A stretch of 64,000 bases of DNA, taken from positions 10,552 to 74,551 of the forward strand of contig CAMDDU010000021.1 of the NCBI GenBank assembly GCA_945892985.1, given 5' to 3'. This DNA comes from CAITSH01 sp945892985. GTDB taxonomy: Bacteria; Pseudomonadota; Gammaproteobacteria; Burkholderiales; SG8-39. The notes under the pieces are model-generated. The model saw nothing but the letters and a program-made list of their open reading frames with translations, searched no databases and had not been told where the DNA came from. Made by a program: the position numbers and the translations under genes. Shown piece after piece: positions 1 through 8,089 of the stretch; positions within the stretch are counted from its first letter, which is position 1; each line of letters begins with the position of its first letter.

Positions 1-1254
1 CACGGCACGGCCCTCTTTTTCAAACAACTTCGGATCGGCGGCCGAACGCTTGATGATGGCGCCGTTGGGCGCAAGAGAACCGAACAGCGCGGCGAGGCCG
101 CCCTGCGGCTGGTAGGGATTATCGAGGCTGCGCACCACGGCACGATCAACCCATATTTCGGGCGAAAGGCGCTCACCCATGGTGTCGCCGGTGATGGTCA
201 TGCAGTCAAGGTGCAGCAGCGGCTTCAATTCGCGCAGCACGGCGCCGATGCCGCCCGCGGCGTGCAGGTCTGACATGTAATACGGCCCGGTGGGCTTGAG
301 ATCGACCAGCACCGGCGTGGTGTCGGACAATTGGTTGAGACGCTCGAGTGAAACCTTGATTCCCAACCGGCCGGCGATGGCGGTGAGATGAATGAGCGCA
401 TTGGTGGAGCCACCGATGGCGAGCAGCACGCGCAACGCATTTTCGACTGATTTTTCGGTGATTATTTTACTCGGCCGCAGATCCGTTCCTATCATCGCGA
501 CCGCCTGCCCGCCGCTCGCCTCGGCGGCGCGGATGCGGTCCGAGTGCACCGCCGGGATCGCCGCCGTGCCCGGCAGCGTCATGCCCAGCGCCTCGGCTAT
601 CGAGGCCATGGTGCTGGCCGTTCCCATCACCGCGCAGGAACCGGCGGTGGTGGCAAGGTTACCCTCGATCTCACTGATCTCGCCGGCACTGACTTCGCCT
701 CCGCGAAACTTGGCCCAGAATCGGCGGCAGTCGGTGCAGGCGCCAAGACGCTCGCCGTGATAAGACATGGGCATCATCGGCCCGCCTACTAGCTGCACCG
801 AAGGGATGTCGGCCGAGGCGGCACCCATTAGTTGCGCCGGTACGGTCTTGTCGCAGCCACCCAGCAGCACCACCGCGTCCATCGGTTGCGCGCGCACCAT
901 TTCCTCGACGTCCATGGACATCAGGTTGCGAAACATCATGCTGGTCGGGGACAGGAACACCTCGCCAAGCGAAATGGTCGGGAAGTCCAGCGGCAAGCCG
1001 CCGGCGGCAAGCACGCCGCGCTTGACCGCCTCGACCAGCTCGGGGAAATGGCGGTGACAATTATTAAAGCCGCTGGTCGTCTGCGCAATCCCCACCACCG
1101 GCCGCGCCAGCATCTCGTTCGAGTAGCCCATGGACTTGGCGAAGGAGCGGCGCAGATACAGCGAAAAATCGGCGTCACCGTAATTGGTTAAACCCCGGGC
1201 AAGCCCATGGGCTTGCTGAACTTTGGGATCCAATCCGTGCTTGGGCTTGGTCAT
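1..1254 (-). CDS. IlvD/Edd family dehydratase, probably sugar-acid (arabinonate-type) dehydratase, 3' end outside window
   Basis: The reading frame is open from the ATG at 1254 to the window edge (418 codons seen). The translation has the three cysteine sites of the Fe-S dehydratase family: FNNCH near residue 66, GGCDKT at 122-127 and GSCAVMGTAST near 197. The stretch around FRNLMSMDVEEMVRA resembles sugar-acid dehydratases (L-arabinonate, pentonate) more than biosynthetic dihydroxy-acid dehydratase. The family eliminates water from a 2,3-dihydroxy acid to give a 2-keto acid in the cytosol. The substrate is inferred only from resemblance. About 150-170 C-terminal residues are missing because the window ends. 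The gene stands divergent from the TPR gene at 1537. Confidence 0.9.
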   Translation of the reverse strand, partial: MTKPKHGLDPKVQQAHGLARGLTNYGDADFSLYLRRSFAKSMGYSNEMLARPVVGIAQTTSGFNNCHRHFPELVEAVKRGVLAAGGLPLDFPTISLGEVFLSPTSMMFRNLMSMDVEEMVRAQPMDAVVLLGGCDKTVPAQLMGAASADIPSVQLVGGPMMPMSYHGERLGACTDCRRFWAKFRGGEVSAGEISEIEGNLATTAGSCAVMGTASTMASIAEALGMTLPGTAAIPAVHSDRIRAAEASGGQAVAMIGTDLRPSKIITEKSVENALRVLLAIGGSTNALIHLTAIAGRLGIKVSLERLNQLSDTTPVLVDLKPTGPYYMSDLHAAGGIGAVLRELKPLLHLDCMTITGDTMGERLSPEIWVDRAVVRSLDNPYQPQGGLAALFGSLAPNGAIIKRSAADPKLFEKEGRAV

Positions 1255-1536
1255 GGCGGGGAGGGGTGGGCGCTGGGCGCACTCTTGGAAAGGCAGGCTG
1301 GCATGATAGCAAGGGCGCGCCGGTCTTGTTAGGAAGGGCCGCTGAAAATGACGGGTAGAATATCTTTACCGTTTCATACTGTTGCCTGGGCTTGCCCGCC
1401 GCCCCACCCTGCCGCCTATCTACCCACCAAGCAGCGAAGACATCGCCTCCATATTCAAACTGCTGCCGCTGTTTTGCCGGGAGTTTAGACTATTGTTTAG
1501 GCAACTGAACTGCGCCCATCCGCTTAGCCCACAGCA

Positions 1537-2784
1537 ATGAAAGAAGGCAATCACGCCGCCAGCGCACTGTTCATCAAGGCAGTCGGGCTGCACGTTTCCA
1601 CCCAGTTTGAAGCCGCGGAAAAACTGTATCAGCAGGTGCTCGCAATGGAACCCGGCCACTACGAGGCGCTCAACAACCTCGGACTGGCCTTGCTCGAGCA
1701 GGGGCGGCTTGCTGAAGCCGGCGCACTCATCCGCCAAGCCCTCCAGTTGCGCCCCGACTCTGCCGATGCCCTGTTCAACCTGTGCAAAGTCCTCATCGAC
1801 GAGGGTTCGTACGAGCTGGCCATCGCCCGACTGGATCAAATACTGGCACAGACGCCCGCCGATCCCGAAGCCAATCTCGCCATGGCTTTTGCCGTGGAGA
1901 AAAAGGGCGCGTTTGATGACGCCGAGGAGCATTATCACGAGGCCGCGCAGTTTTCCGCAGCGCTGGGGCTGACGCGGCTCATCGCATTCGGACGGACATT
2001 TTACGATCTGATTTCACGGCCGCGCGCACCCTTGAGCCAGCCCGGCGTACGCGCCGAGCTTCGCACAGGAGGCGCCAAATATGTGGTCGCAGTGTCGTGC
2101 GACATGCGCTACTTCCGGAAATATTGCCCGACCCTGCTCGCTTCCTTGCGCGGGACAGGCGACGATTTTCTGCTGCACCTACATGTGATCGGCCCAGACC
2201 AGCCGTTCGAGGACGGCCTGCCCGCGCTGCTCAACAACAGCGGCCTGCCAAACATGGTTGTATCAACAGAGCTAATCCCGGACTATTTGTCTGGAGAAAA
2301 AGACAGGGGCACTTATTTTGCATGCGCCCGGTTCCTGCACCTGTCGCACTGGCTGCAACATTACGGTCTGCCGGTTCTGGCGATAGACGCGGATGCCGTG
2401 GTCGAGGGTCCCCTGCACGATCTCGTGACCGCAAGCAAGGAACACGATGTCGGACTGTATTTCCGCCATCCGCGCCGCGCGCCCTGGCTGGACATTTGTG
2501 CCGGCGCGGTCGTGGCCAACCCGACTACGGACGCCATCGATTATTTTGCCCAGGTTGCCGCCTACATCGGGCATCACCTGCGCCACGGCGGCGCGTACTG
2601 GCACCTCGACCAGATCGGGCTGTATTGCACGCTTACAATGCGCCGGCGATTCGGCGGCGCATTGCGCGTCGCCAATATCAAGGACTCAGCCGATCGCCTG
2701 CTGTGGCAAATCGGGCAGAGTTACGACCACAAGCTGCTCGAAGAGCGCTACACCCGGCACCTGAGTCCGCCGCCCGCCGGCTGA
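1537..2784 (+). CDS. TPR protein fused to a glycosyltransferase-like domain
   Basis: 415 residues. Roughly residues 8-130 form three to four tetratricopeptide repeats with the usual A/L/Y/P spacing, such as YQQVLAMEPGHYEALNNLG and the following 34-residue units. The C-terminal 250 residues carry LAIDADAVVEGP, a DxD-like motif after a beta strand, and CAGAVVANPTTDAIDYF. Both are typical of GT-A fold nucleotide-sugar transferases. Family knowledge suggests that such TPR-GT fusions modify surface glycans or proteins. The acceptor is unknown. The convergent neighbours (methyltransferase and GT61) support a glycan role. No signal peptide is seen. ATG at 1537 is the first start that opens directly into the TPR region. 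Confidence 0.75.
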   Translation: MKEGNHAASALFIKAVGLHVSTQFEAAEKLYQQVLAMEPGHYEALNNLGLALLEQGRLAEAGALIRQALQLRPDSADALFNLCKVLIDEGSYELAIARLDQILAQTPADPEANLAMAFAVEKKGAFDDAEEHYHEAAQFSAALGLTRLIAFGRTFYDLISRPRAPLSQPGVRAELRTGGAKYVVAVSCDMRYFRKYCPTLLASLRGTGDDFLLHLHVIGPDQPFEDGLPALLNNSGLPNMVVSTELIPDYLSGEKDRGTYFACARFLHLSHWLQHYGLPVLAIDADAVVEGPLHDLVTASKEHDVGLYFRHPRRAPWLDICAGAVVANPTTDAIDYFAQVAAYIGHHLRHGGAYWHLDQIGLYCTLTMRRRFGGALRVANIKDSADRLLWQIGQSYDHKLLEERYTRHLSPPPAG

Positions 2785-2822
2785 ATAACCCCAAATCCGG
2801 CAAAGCGCAGGCAGGCGACTTA

Positions 2823-3515
2823 CTATCGGCCGAAGGAGGCGGCCGGAGCCGGATGCGCGCTGCCAATAAGCACCTCGCGGCGGCGGAAGCTGCCGTCGGG
2901 CTGCGGGTCGCGATGATCAAGCAGGACCTCCCAGCGAATGTCGCCGCGGCGCACGGCGGCTTCGCCGAACAGGCGCTGCCACCAGGCCGCCTCGCGCACC
3001 GTCGCATGCGCATTCTCGCCATTGGGCAGGCGCTTGCTGGCAAAGTATACGGCGACCGACACGAAAACGAAGCGCCGCGCGTAAGCGAAAAGCTCGGCGA
3101 TGATCCAAGGCAGATCATCCTCGGGACAGTGCTCCAGCACATCGGTGCAGATGACGCCGTCGAACTGCCCTGCGGGCAGCACGCTGTAGGGTTGGTAGCC
3201 CGGGTCGTAGCACTGGATGAAATCGACGTCCCAGTAGTCCTGCATGCTCTCGAATTCACCCGCCTCGTCAAATTTGAGCGGCATGGCCTGGTACTGCATG
3301 CCCTTGCCGCTGCCATAGTCGAGAATGTTGGCCGCGCTGCTGGCCGCGATCAGCGCCTTGATGCGCCGCGCCTGCGGCAGCAGGCTCTTGCCCGGGAAGG
3401 TTTGCGCCGCGGGCAGGCCGACAAATTTCTCACCCTCGAGATGCATGCTGCGGTACAGCGCCAGCAATTCAAGGTAGCGGGGACTGGGATGTTCGCGGGT
3501 AAAGGTACTGGGCAT
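2823..3515 (-). CDS. class I SAM-dependent methyltransferase
   Basis: 230 residues. Motif I is ILDYGSGKGMQY (about residues 65-76). The following acidic region and GVICTDVLEHCPEDD match the Rossmann-type SAM fold (motif IV/post-I region of Methyltransf_11/25-like proteins). It lies 30 bp downstream of the GT61 gene on the same strand, so the two are probably cotranscribed and this enzyme may methylate a sugar or glycan intermediate. That substrate assignment is inference. Length is normal for the family. Confidence 0.75.
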   Translation of the reverse strand: MPSTFTREHPSPRYLELLALYRSMHLEGEKFVGLPAAQTFPGKSLLPQARRIKALIAASSAANILDYGSGKGMQYQAMPLKFDEAGEFESMQDYWDVDFIQCYDPGYQPYSVLPAGQFDGVICTDVLEHCPEDDLPWIIAELFAYARRFVFVSVAVYFASKRLPNGENAHATVREAAWWQRLFGEAAVRRGDIRWEVLLDHRDPQPDGSFRRREVLIGSAHPAPAASFGR

Positions 3516-3545
3516 GGCGGATTATCGATACTGGGTTGCGGCAGC

Positions 3546-4616
3546 TTACCGCAGCAGCGCCGTCATGGCGCGCTCCAGTTGCACAGGATCGATGAAAAAG
3601 TCCCAGTTGTGCGCCGGTTTGCCGCTATCCTCCACGCGCGCGCCGGTCAGGCGTTCATAGCGCTGCCCGAGCTGCCCCGCGAGCAGGCGGATGAACTCCG
3701 CGCCGCGCTCGAAGTTGTGCAATTCAAGATAGCGCGCATCGGCCGGGGCGAGCACGATATTGGACAATCCCGAGCCGGTGCCGCCGACCACCACCTGCGC
3801 GCGCGAAAAAGCGGCGACCTGTTCGGCGAACGACATGCGCCCGGCAAGCACGGTGCGAAAACCATGACGCGAAAGCAAGGTGGCGACTTCGGCCTCGTTG
3901 ACAATATGGCGCAGGCCGGCGTCGGCGCGGGAAACGAACAGCCTTGATCCGTCGTGCGGCATCGCGGCCCGACCGAGCACACCGCGCCGCAGCCACAGCA
4001 GGGCCGCCGGATGAAGATGGAATGCATCAGACCATAGCGAGGGCACCCACAGGGTGTCGAAGCGGCAGGCCTCGTCCGGCGCAAGGCGCAGCAGGCGCGA
4101 TTCGGCTATCCCCAGATGCGCCAGCGCCTCAAGTTGCACCGGCGCGATATCGGCGCCCACGACCAGCTGAAGCGAATCAAGGCTTTTGTGCTGCCCGATG
4201 GTCAAAAGGCGCGGCAGATAATCGACCAACCAGTGGTAATGCCAAGGCCTGCTGCCAAGCAACACACAGGGTTCCGACACGCGCCGCAGCGTACGCGGCG
4301 TACGAAGCGTGACGGTAGCCTCATCGCCGCCCGTCCCAAGGCCGGCCACCCACGCCGAGCGCGCCGGATTGGCGGCCAGCGATTGATGCAGCGTATCGAT
4401 GAGCAGGCCCGCGGCTTCCGAATGCAGGAGCCACTCGCCGCCGAGCAATGTCACATCGGGCACCGAGGCGAGATACGGCGCGTAGCGCCAGGGCAGGCCG
4501 CTCCAGGCCGGCTCGATGTTGGCCGGCGCCACGATGGCATCGGCGCGCGCGAGCCAGTCTCGATGCGGGCGCAGGGTTGCCGCGGGCGGGGGCTGCGTGT
4601 CGGCGGCTGCACTCAT
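3546..4616 (-). CDS. GT61-family glycosyltransferase (DUF563)
   Basis: 356 residues. The signature region WHYHWLVDYLPRLL (about 125-138) and the C-terminal GGTGSGLSNIVLAPADA with a preceding FVSRADA are characteristic of family 61 glycosyltransferases, found in capsular or exopolysaccharide loci. The protein is expected to be cytosolic or membrane-associated and to move a sugar from a nucleotide donor. It is first gene of a two-gene unit with the methyltransferase. A palindrome-free upstream region separates it from the divergent dctP. Confidence 0.8.
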   Translation of the reverse strand: MSAAADTQPPPAATLRPHRDWLARADAIVAPANIEPAWSGLPWRYAPYLASVPDVTLLGGEWLLHSEAAGLLIDTLHQSLAANPARSAWVAGLGTGGDEATVTLRTPRTLRRVSEPCVLLGSRPWHYHWLVDYLPRLLTIGQHKSLDSLQLVVGADIAPVQLEALAHLGIAESRLLRLAPDEACRFDTLWVPSLWSDAFHLHPAALLWLRRGVLGRAAMPHDGSRLFVSRADAGLRHIVNEAEVATLLSRHGFRTVLAGRMSFAEQVAAFSRAQVVVGGTGSGLSNIVLAPADARYLELHNFERGAEFIRLLAGQLGQRYERLTGARVEDSGKPAHNWDFFIDPVQLERAMTALLR

Positions 4617-4749
4617 GGGGCCAAGCTATACCATAGCCCTCGCGCCTTGCCAAACCCCAGGTAACGGCCCGGCAGGCCGCCCCTGACGCAATCCGCACTT
4701 TTGCGGCAAACTCTCGCTTTGCGATAAAAACACTTCGGAGGAGACCGAT

Positions 4750-5760
4750 ATGAACAACCGCATTTGCACGCCGCTTCACTCCCGCCCGGCACGCGCCCTC
4801 GCCGGCCTCGCCGCCGCCCTCGCGGTAACAACCGCGCTGCTCGTCCCGGCGAGCGCGAGCGCACAGGAGATCACGCTGCGCGCCGTCAGCGCCTTCCCGG
4901 AAAACAGCATTTATGTCACGCGCTTTGTGAAGTGGATCGAACAGGTCAACAAGGAGGGCAAGGGTACGCTGCAGATCAACTTCATCGGCGGCCCCAAGGC
5001 CATCCCGACCTTCGAGATGGGCAATGCGGTCAAGACCGGCGTGGTCGACATCGGTCTTTCCACCGGCGCCTTCTACACCAACCTGATGCCCGAGGCCGAT
5101 GCGCTGAAAATGGCGCAGGTCACCGTGGCCGAGCAGCGCAAGAACGGCGCCTTCGAGCTGATCAACGAGATCTGGGCGAAAAAAGCCAACATGTACTACC
5201 TCGGCCGGCCGATCGAGCACCAGCCCTTTCATTTGTACCTCAACAAGAAAATCGACAAGCCCGATCTCACCGGCATGAAGATCCGCATCACGCCGGTGTA
5301 CCGCGACTTTTTCCAGGCGCTGGGCGCCAACGTCATCGTCACGCCACCAGGTGAGGTCTACACCGCGCTCGAGCGCGGCGTGATCGACGGCTACGGCTGG
5401 CCGATAGGTGGAATTTTCGACTCCAACTGGCAGGAAAAAACCAAGTTCCGCGTCGACCCGGGCTTTTACAACGCCGAGGTGTCGGTGGTGATGAACCTTG
5501 ACGTCTGGAAGAAACTCACCGCCCCGCAGCGCGCCTACCTGCAAAAGCAAGTGCTCGCCATGGAGGCGCTGAACGTGGACTGGCTGCGCAACAACGAGGA
5601 AGAAACCAAACGCCAGGCCGCCGCCGGCATCCAGGTCATCAAGTTCGACGCCGCAACCAGCAAGCAGTATTACGACAAAGCCTACGAAGTGGGCTGGGCC
5701 GGCGCCATCAAGGCCAGCCCCGAGTACGGCGAAAAGCTGAAAAAAGCGCTGAGCAAGTAA
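4750..5760 (+). CDS. dctP: TRAP transporter solute-binding protein
   Basis: 336 residues with an N-terminal signal peptide (hydrophobic core around residues 16-38, ending ASASAQ). The mature part follows the DctP fold: it opens EITLRAVSAFPENS and contains a central GVYRDF-like region and EVYTALERGVIDG, the helix-6 signature. The periplasmic protein captures a carboxylate-type solute for the DctQM permease encoded just downstream. A strong ribosome site GGAGGAG lies 7 bp before the ATG. Neighbouring aromatic and arylpyruvate genes suggest an aromatic or keto acid ligand, which is inference. Confidence 0.92.
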   Translation: MNNRICTPLHSRPARALAGLAAALAVTTALLVPASASAQEITLRAVSAFPENSIYVTRFVKWIEQVNKEGKGTLQINFIGGPKAIPTFEMGNAVKTGVVDIGLSTGAFYTNLMPEADALKMAQVTVAEQRKNGAFELINEIWAKKANMYYLGRPIEHQPFHLYLNKKIDKPDLTGMKIRITPVYRDFFQALGANVIVTPPGEVYTALERGVIDGYGWPIGGIFDSNWQEKTKFRVDPGFYNAEVSVVMNLDVWKKLTAPQRAYLQKQVLAMEALNVDWLRNNEEETKRQAAAGIQVIKFDAATSKQYYDKAYEVGWAGAIKASPEYGEKLKKALSK

Positions 5761-5774
5761 ACATCAGAGTAGCC

Positions 5775-5867
5775 GTCATTGCGAGCGCAGCGAAGCAATC
5801 CCGTCGCGTTTGCGACGCCCGCAGCAAAGCGACGAGATTGCTTCGTCGCTTTGCTCCTCGCAATGAC
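5775..5867. repeat. 93-bp palindromic dispersed element, copy E1
   Basis: The element begins GTCATTGCGAG and ends CTCGCAATGAC, with inner arms GCGAAGCAATC and GATTGCTTCGTCGC. It sits between dctP and dctQ and would fold as a long hairpin in the transcript. The same terminal sequences recur at 6642, 11851 and 12079 with length 92-93 bp. Confidence 0.9.
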
Positions 5868-5932
5868 TTGAACTGTTTTTAATGGCATTGAGCCGCACCC
5901 GTCCGCCTCAGGGCGATGCCAATTCAGGACTC

Positions 5933-6460
5933 ATGGAAAAACTCTCCGCCGCATTTGGCAGCTTGCTCGACGCGCTGGCGCTCACCGCCTGTGTCGTGTT
6001 GTTCCTGATGATGCTGATGATTTGCGCCGACGTGCTGCTGCGCAACCTGGCGCTCATCCCGGGCCTGCGCGGGCTCGCCTGGTCGAACGAGATCTCGGAG
6101 AGCATGTTGTACCTGATCACCATGCTGGTGGCGCCGTGGATATTGCGCCGCGGCCAGCATATCCGCGTCGACATCCTGCTGGCGGTCATTCCCAGGCACA
6201 TTGCCTGGTATTGCGAATGGGTCGCCGACTTCCTCGCCCTCGCCTGCTGCCTGATCATCATGGTCTACGGCTTCAGCGCGGCGGCGAGCAGCTACAAATC
6301 CGGCTCGATGGTCATCAAGACCCTGGTGACGCCCGAATGGTGGGCGCTCACGCCGCTGCCCGTTGCCTTCGCGCTGCTGGCCATTGAAGTGCTGTTCCGC
6401 ATGCAGCGCCTCTACAACGGACCGCGCCGTCCGCGCGACGACGCGGTGTCGGCGGCATGA
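5933..6460 (+). CDS. dctQ: TRAP transporter small permease
   Basis: 175 residues from the ATG at 5933. This start has AGGA 5 bp upstream. An earlier in-frame ATG at 5882 follows the palindromic element directly and has no ribosome site. Four hydrophobic segments are visible (LTACVVLFLMMLMICADVLL, the MLYLITMLVAPWI region, the LALACCLIIMVYGF region and WWALTPLPVAFALLAIEVLF), as in the DctQ family. The protein pairs with DctM in the inner membrane. Its 3' end is duplicated downstream (see 6401-6698). Confidence 0.88.
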   Translation: MEKLSAAFGSLLDALALTACVVLFLMMLMICADVLLRNLALIPGLRGLAWSNEISESMLYLITMLVAPWILRRGQHIRVDILLAVIPRHIAWYCEWVADFLALACCLIIMVYGFSAAASSYKSGSMVIKTLVTPEWWALTPLPVAFALLAIEVLFRMQRLYNGPRRPRDDAVSAA

Positions 6461-6698
6461 ACCCCGTGGCCCATTCTCAAACCAAACCAAAGTCATTGCG
6501 AGCACAGCGAAGCAATCTTGGCGCAGCTGCGCAGACGACGGACTTGCGGCATGCAACGCCTATACAACGGACCGCGCCGTCCGCGCGACGACGCGGTGTC
6601 GGCGGCATGAACCCCGTGGCCCATTCTCAAACCAAACCAAAGTCATTGCGAGCGCAGCGAAGCAATCTTGTCGCAGCTGCGCAGACCACGGACTTGCG
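6401..6698. repeat. 150-bp direct duplication covering the end of dctQ and half of a palindromic element
   Basis: 6401-6548 and 6551-6698 are nearly identical with a period of 150 bp. Each copy contains the last codons of dctQ with its TGA, a short spacer, and the left half of the 93-bp element starting GTCATTGCGAG (at 6492 and 6642). Only a handful of substitutions separate the copies, so the event is fairly recent. The second dctQ end is a non-coding leftover. The period is a multiple of three, which keeps an upstream frame open into dctM by chance. Confidence 0.9.
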
Positions 6699-6734
6699 AC
6701 GAGATTGCTTCGGCGCTTCGCGCCTGGCAATGAC
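6642..6734. repeat. 93-bp palindromic dispersed element, copy E3 (complete)
   Basis: It runs from GTCATTGCGAG to GGCAATGAC with the internal arms GAAGCAATC and GATTGCTTC. It lies directly before dctM. The truncated half copy at 6492-6548 (E2) belongs to the duplicated unit. Confidence 0.85.
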
Positions 6735-6755
6735 AGGGCAAACAGGGACGCGTGC

Positions 6756-8069
6756 ATGAGCTGGCAGGCGGCGGCGTGGCTGATGCTCGGCGGCTCGACC
6801 GTGCTGATTTTTATCGGCCTGCCGGTGGCGTTTTGTTTTCTGGTCATCAACCTCGTCGGCGCCTGGCTGTTTTTGGGCGGTGAACCGGGCATGGTGCAAC
6901 TGGCGCGCTCCAGCGTCGCCTCGGTCACCAGTTTTTCACTGACGCCCATTCCCCTTTTTGTGCTGATGGGCGAGATCCTGTTCCATACCGGGCTTGCGGT
7001 CAAAGTCATAGACGGCATTGAACGGCTGATCCACCAGGTGCCCGGGCGCCTGGCGGTAGTCGCCGTAGTGGCGGGCACGGTGTTCTCGGCGATTTCCGGC
7101 TCGACCATCGCCACCACCGCCATGCTGGGCAGCCTGATGCTGCCGGTGATGCTCAAACGCGGCTACCACCCAACCATGGCGGCAGGGCCGATCATGGCCA
7201 TAGGCGCGGTGGACATGCTGATCCCGCCCTCGGCACTCACGGTGCTGCTCGGAAGCCTGTCGGGCATTTCCATTTCCAAGCTGCTGATCGGCGGCGTGGT
7301 GCCCGGATTGCTGCTGTCGCTGGCCTTTGTCCTGTACATCGTGGTGCGCGTCAAAATGAACCCCTCCCTCGCGCCGCGCTCTGAAATCCAGGAATACACC
7401 GGCTGGGAAAAGTTGCGACCGTTTTTCCAATACGTGCTGCCGCTGGTGTCGATATTCGCCATCGTCGTCGCCTCGATGTCGGCCGGTTGGGCCACGCCCA
7501 CCGAATCGGCTGCGATAGGCGCATTCGCCACGCTGGCCCTCGCCCTCGCCTACCGCGCCCTGTCACTGCACAACCTGACCCAGGCACTGCGCGGCACGGC
7601 CGGCATCTCGGGCATGATCCTGTTCATCATCGTCGGCGCCACCACCTTCTCGCAAATCCTGTCCTTTTCGGGCGCATCCAACGGCATGGTGCAGATGATC
7701 ACGGGACAGGGCCTGCCGCCGATGGTGGTGATCGCCGGGATGATGCTGATACTCATATTCCTCGGCATCTTTGTCGACCAGGTCAGCATGATGATGATCA
7801 CACTGCCCATATTCATGCCGGTGGTGCAGGCCTTCAACATCGACCTTGTCTGGTTCGGCGTGATGTTCCTCATCTGCATGCAGCTCGGGCTGCTGCTGCC
7901 GCCGCACGGCATGCTGCTGATGACCATGAAGGGGGTGGCGCCGCCGCAGGTCACCATGGCGCATATTTTCCAGGCGGTGACGCCTTACGTACTGATGAGC
8001 ATTGTTGTGCTTATCCTGGTGTTTTTCATTCCCGCGGTGGCCGTCTGGCTGCCGGGGCTTATCGGTTGA
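6756..8069 (+). CDS. dctM: TRAP transporter large permease
   Basis: 437 residues from ATG 6756 (MSWQAAAWLMLGG). The frame is open further upstream, but that part is translated repeat sequence and is not a plausible N-terminus. At least ten hydrophobic segments are visible, with the DctM landmarks GSTIATTAMLGSLMLP and GAVDMLIPPS and the near-C-terminal LLLPPHGMLLMTMKG. Length is as usual for the family. The inner-membrane protein drives sodium-dependent uptake together with DctQ and DctP. It ends 20 bp before the iorA-like gene, suggesting one operon for uptake and conversion. Confidence 0.92.
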   Translation: MSWQAAAWLMLGGSTVLIFIGLPVAFCFLVINLVGAWLFLGGEPGMVQLARSSVASVTSFSLTPIPLFVLMGEILFHTGLAVKVIDGIERLIHQVPGRLAVVAVVAGTVFSAISGSTIATTAMLGSLMLPVMLKRGYHPTMAAGPIMAIGAVDMLIPPSALTVLLGSLSGISISKLLIGGVVPGLLLSLAFVLYIVVRVKMNPSLAPRSEIQEYTGWEKLRPFFQYVLPLVSIFAIVVASMSAGWATPTESAAIGAFATLALALAYRALSLHNLTQALRGTAGISGMILFIIVGATTFSQILSFSGASNGMVQMITGQGLPPMVVIAGMMLILIFLGIFVDQVSMMMITLPIFMPVVQAFNIDLVWFGVMFLICMQLGLLLPPHGMLLMTMKGVAPPQVTMAHIFQAVTPYVLMSIVVLILVFFIPAVAVWLPGLIG

Positions 8070-8089
8070 ACAAGCAGAACAGGTAAAAA

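Noticed and set aside
2097..3947. 616-codon plus-strand frame across the TPR end, methyltransferase and GT61 genes
   Set aside because: Arginine/alanine-rich shadow without domains. The genes in the other frames have clear motifs.
4321..5550. 409-codon minus-strand frame opposite dctP
   Set aside because: Shadow of the well-defined DctP gene; composition lacks any domain.
6363..6755. A 131-codon N-terminal extension of DctM
   Set aside because: It is an open frame across the duplicated dctQ end and the palindromic element. The 150-bp unit keeps the frame by chance, and the true start at 6756 begins directly at the first membrane helix.
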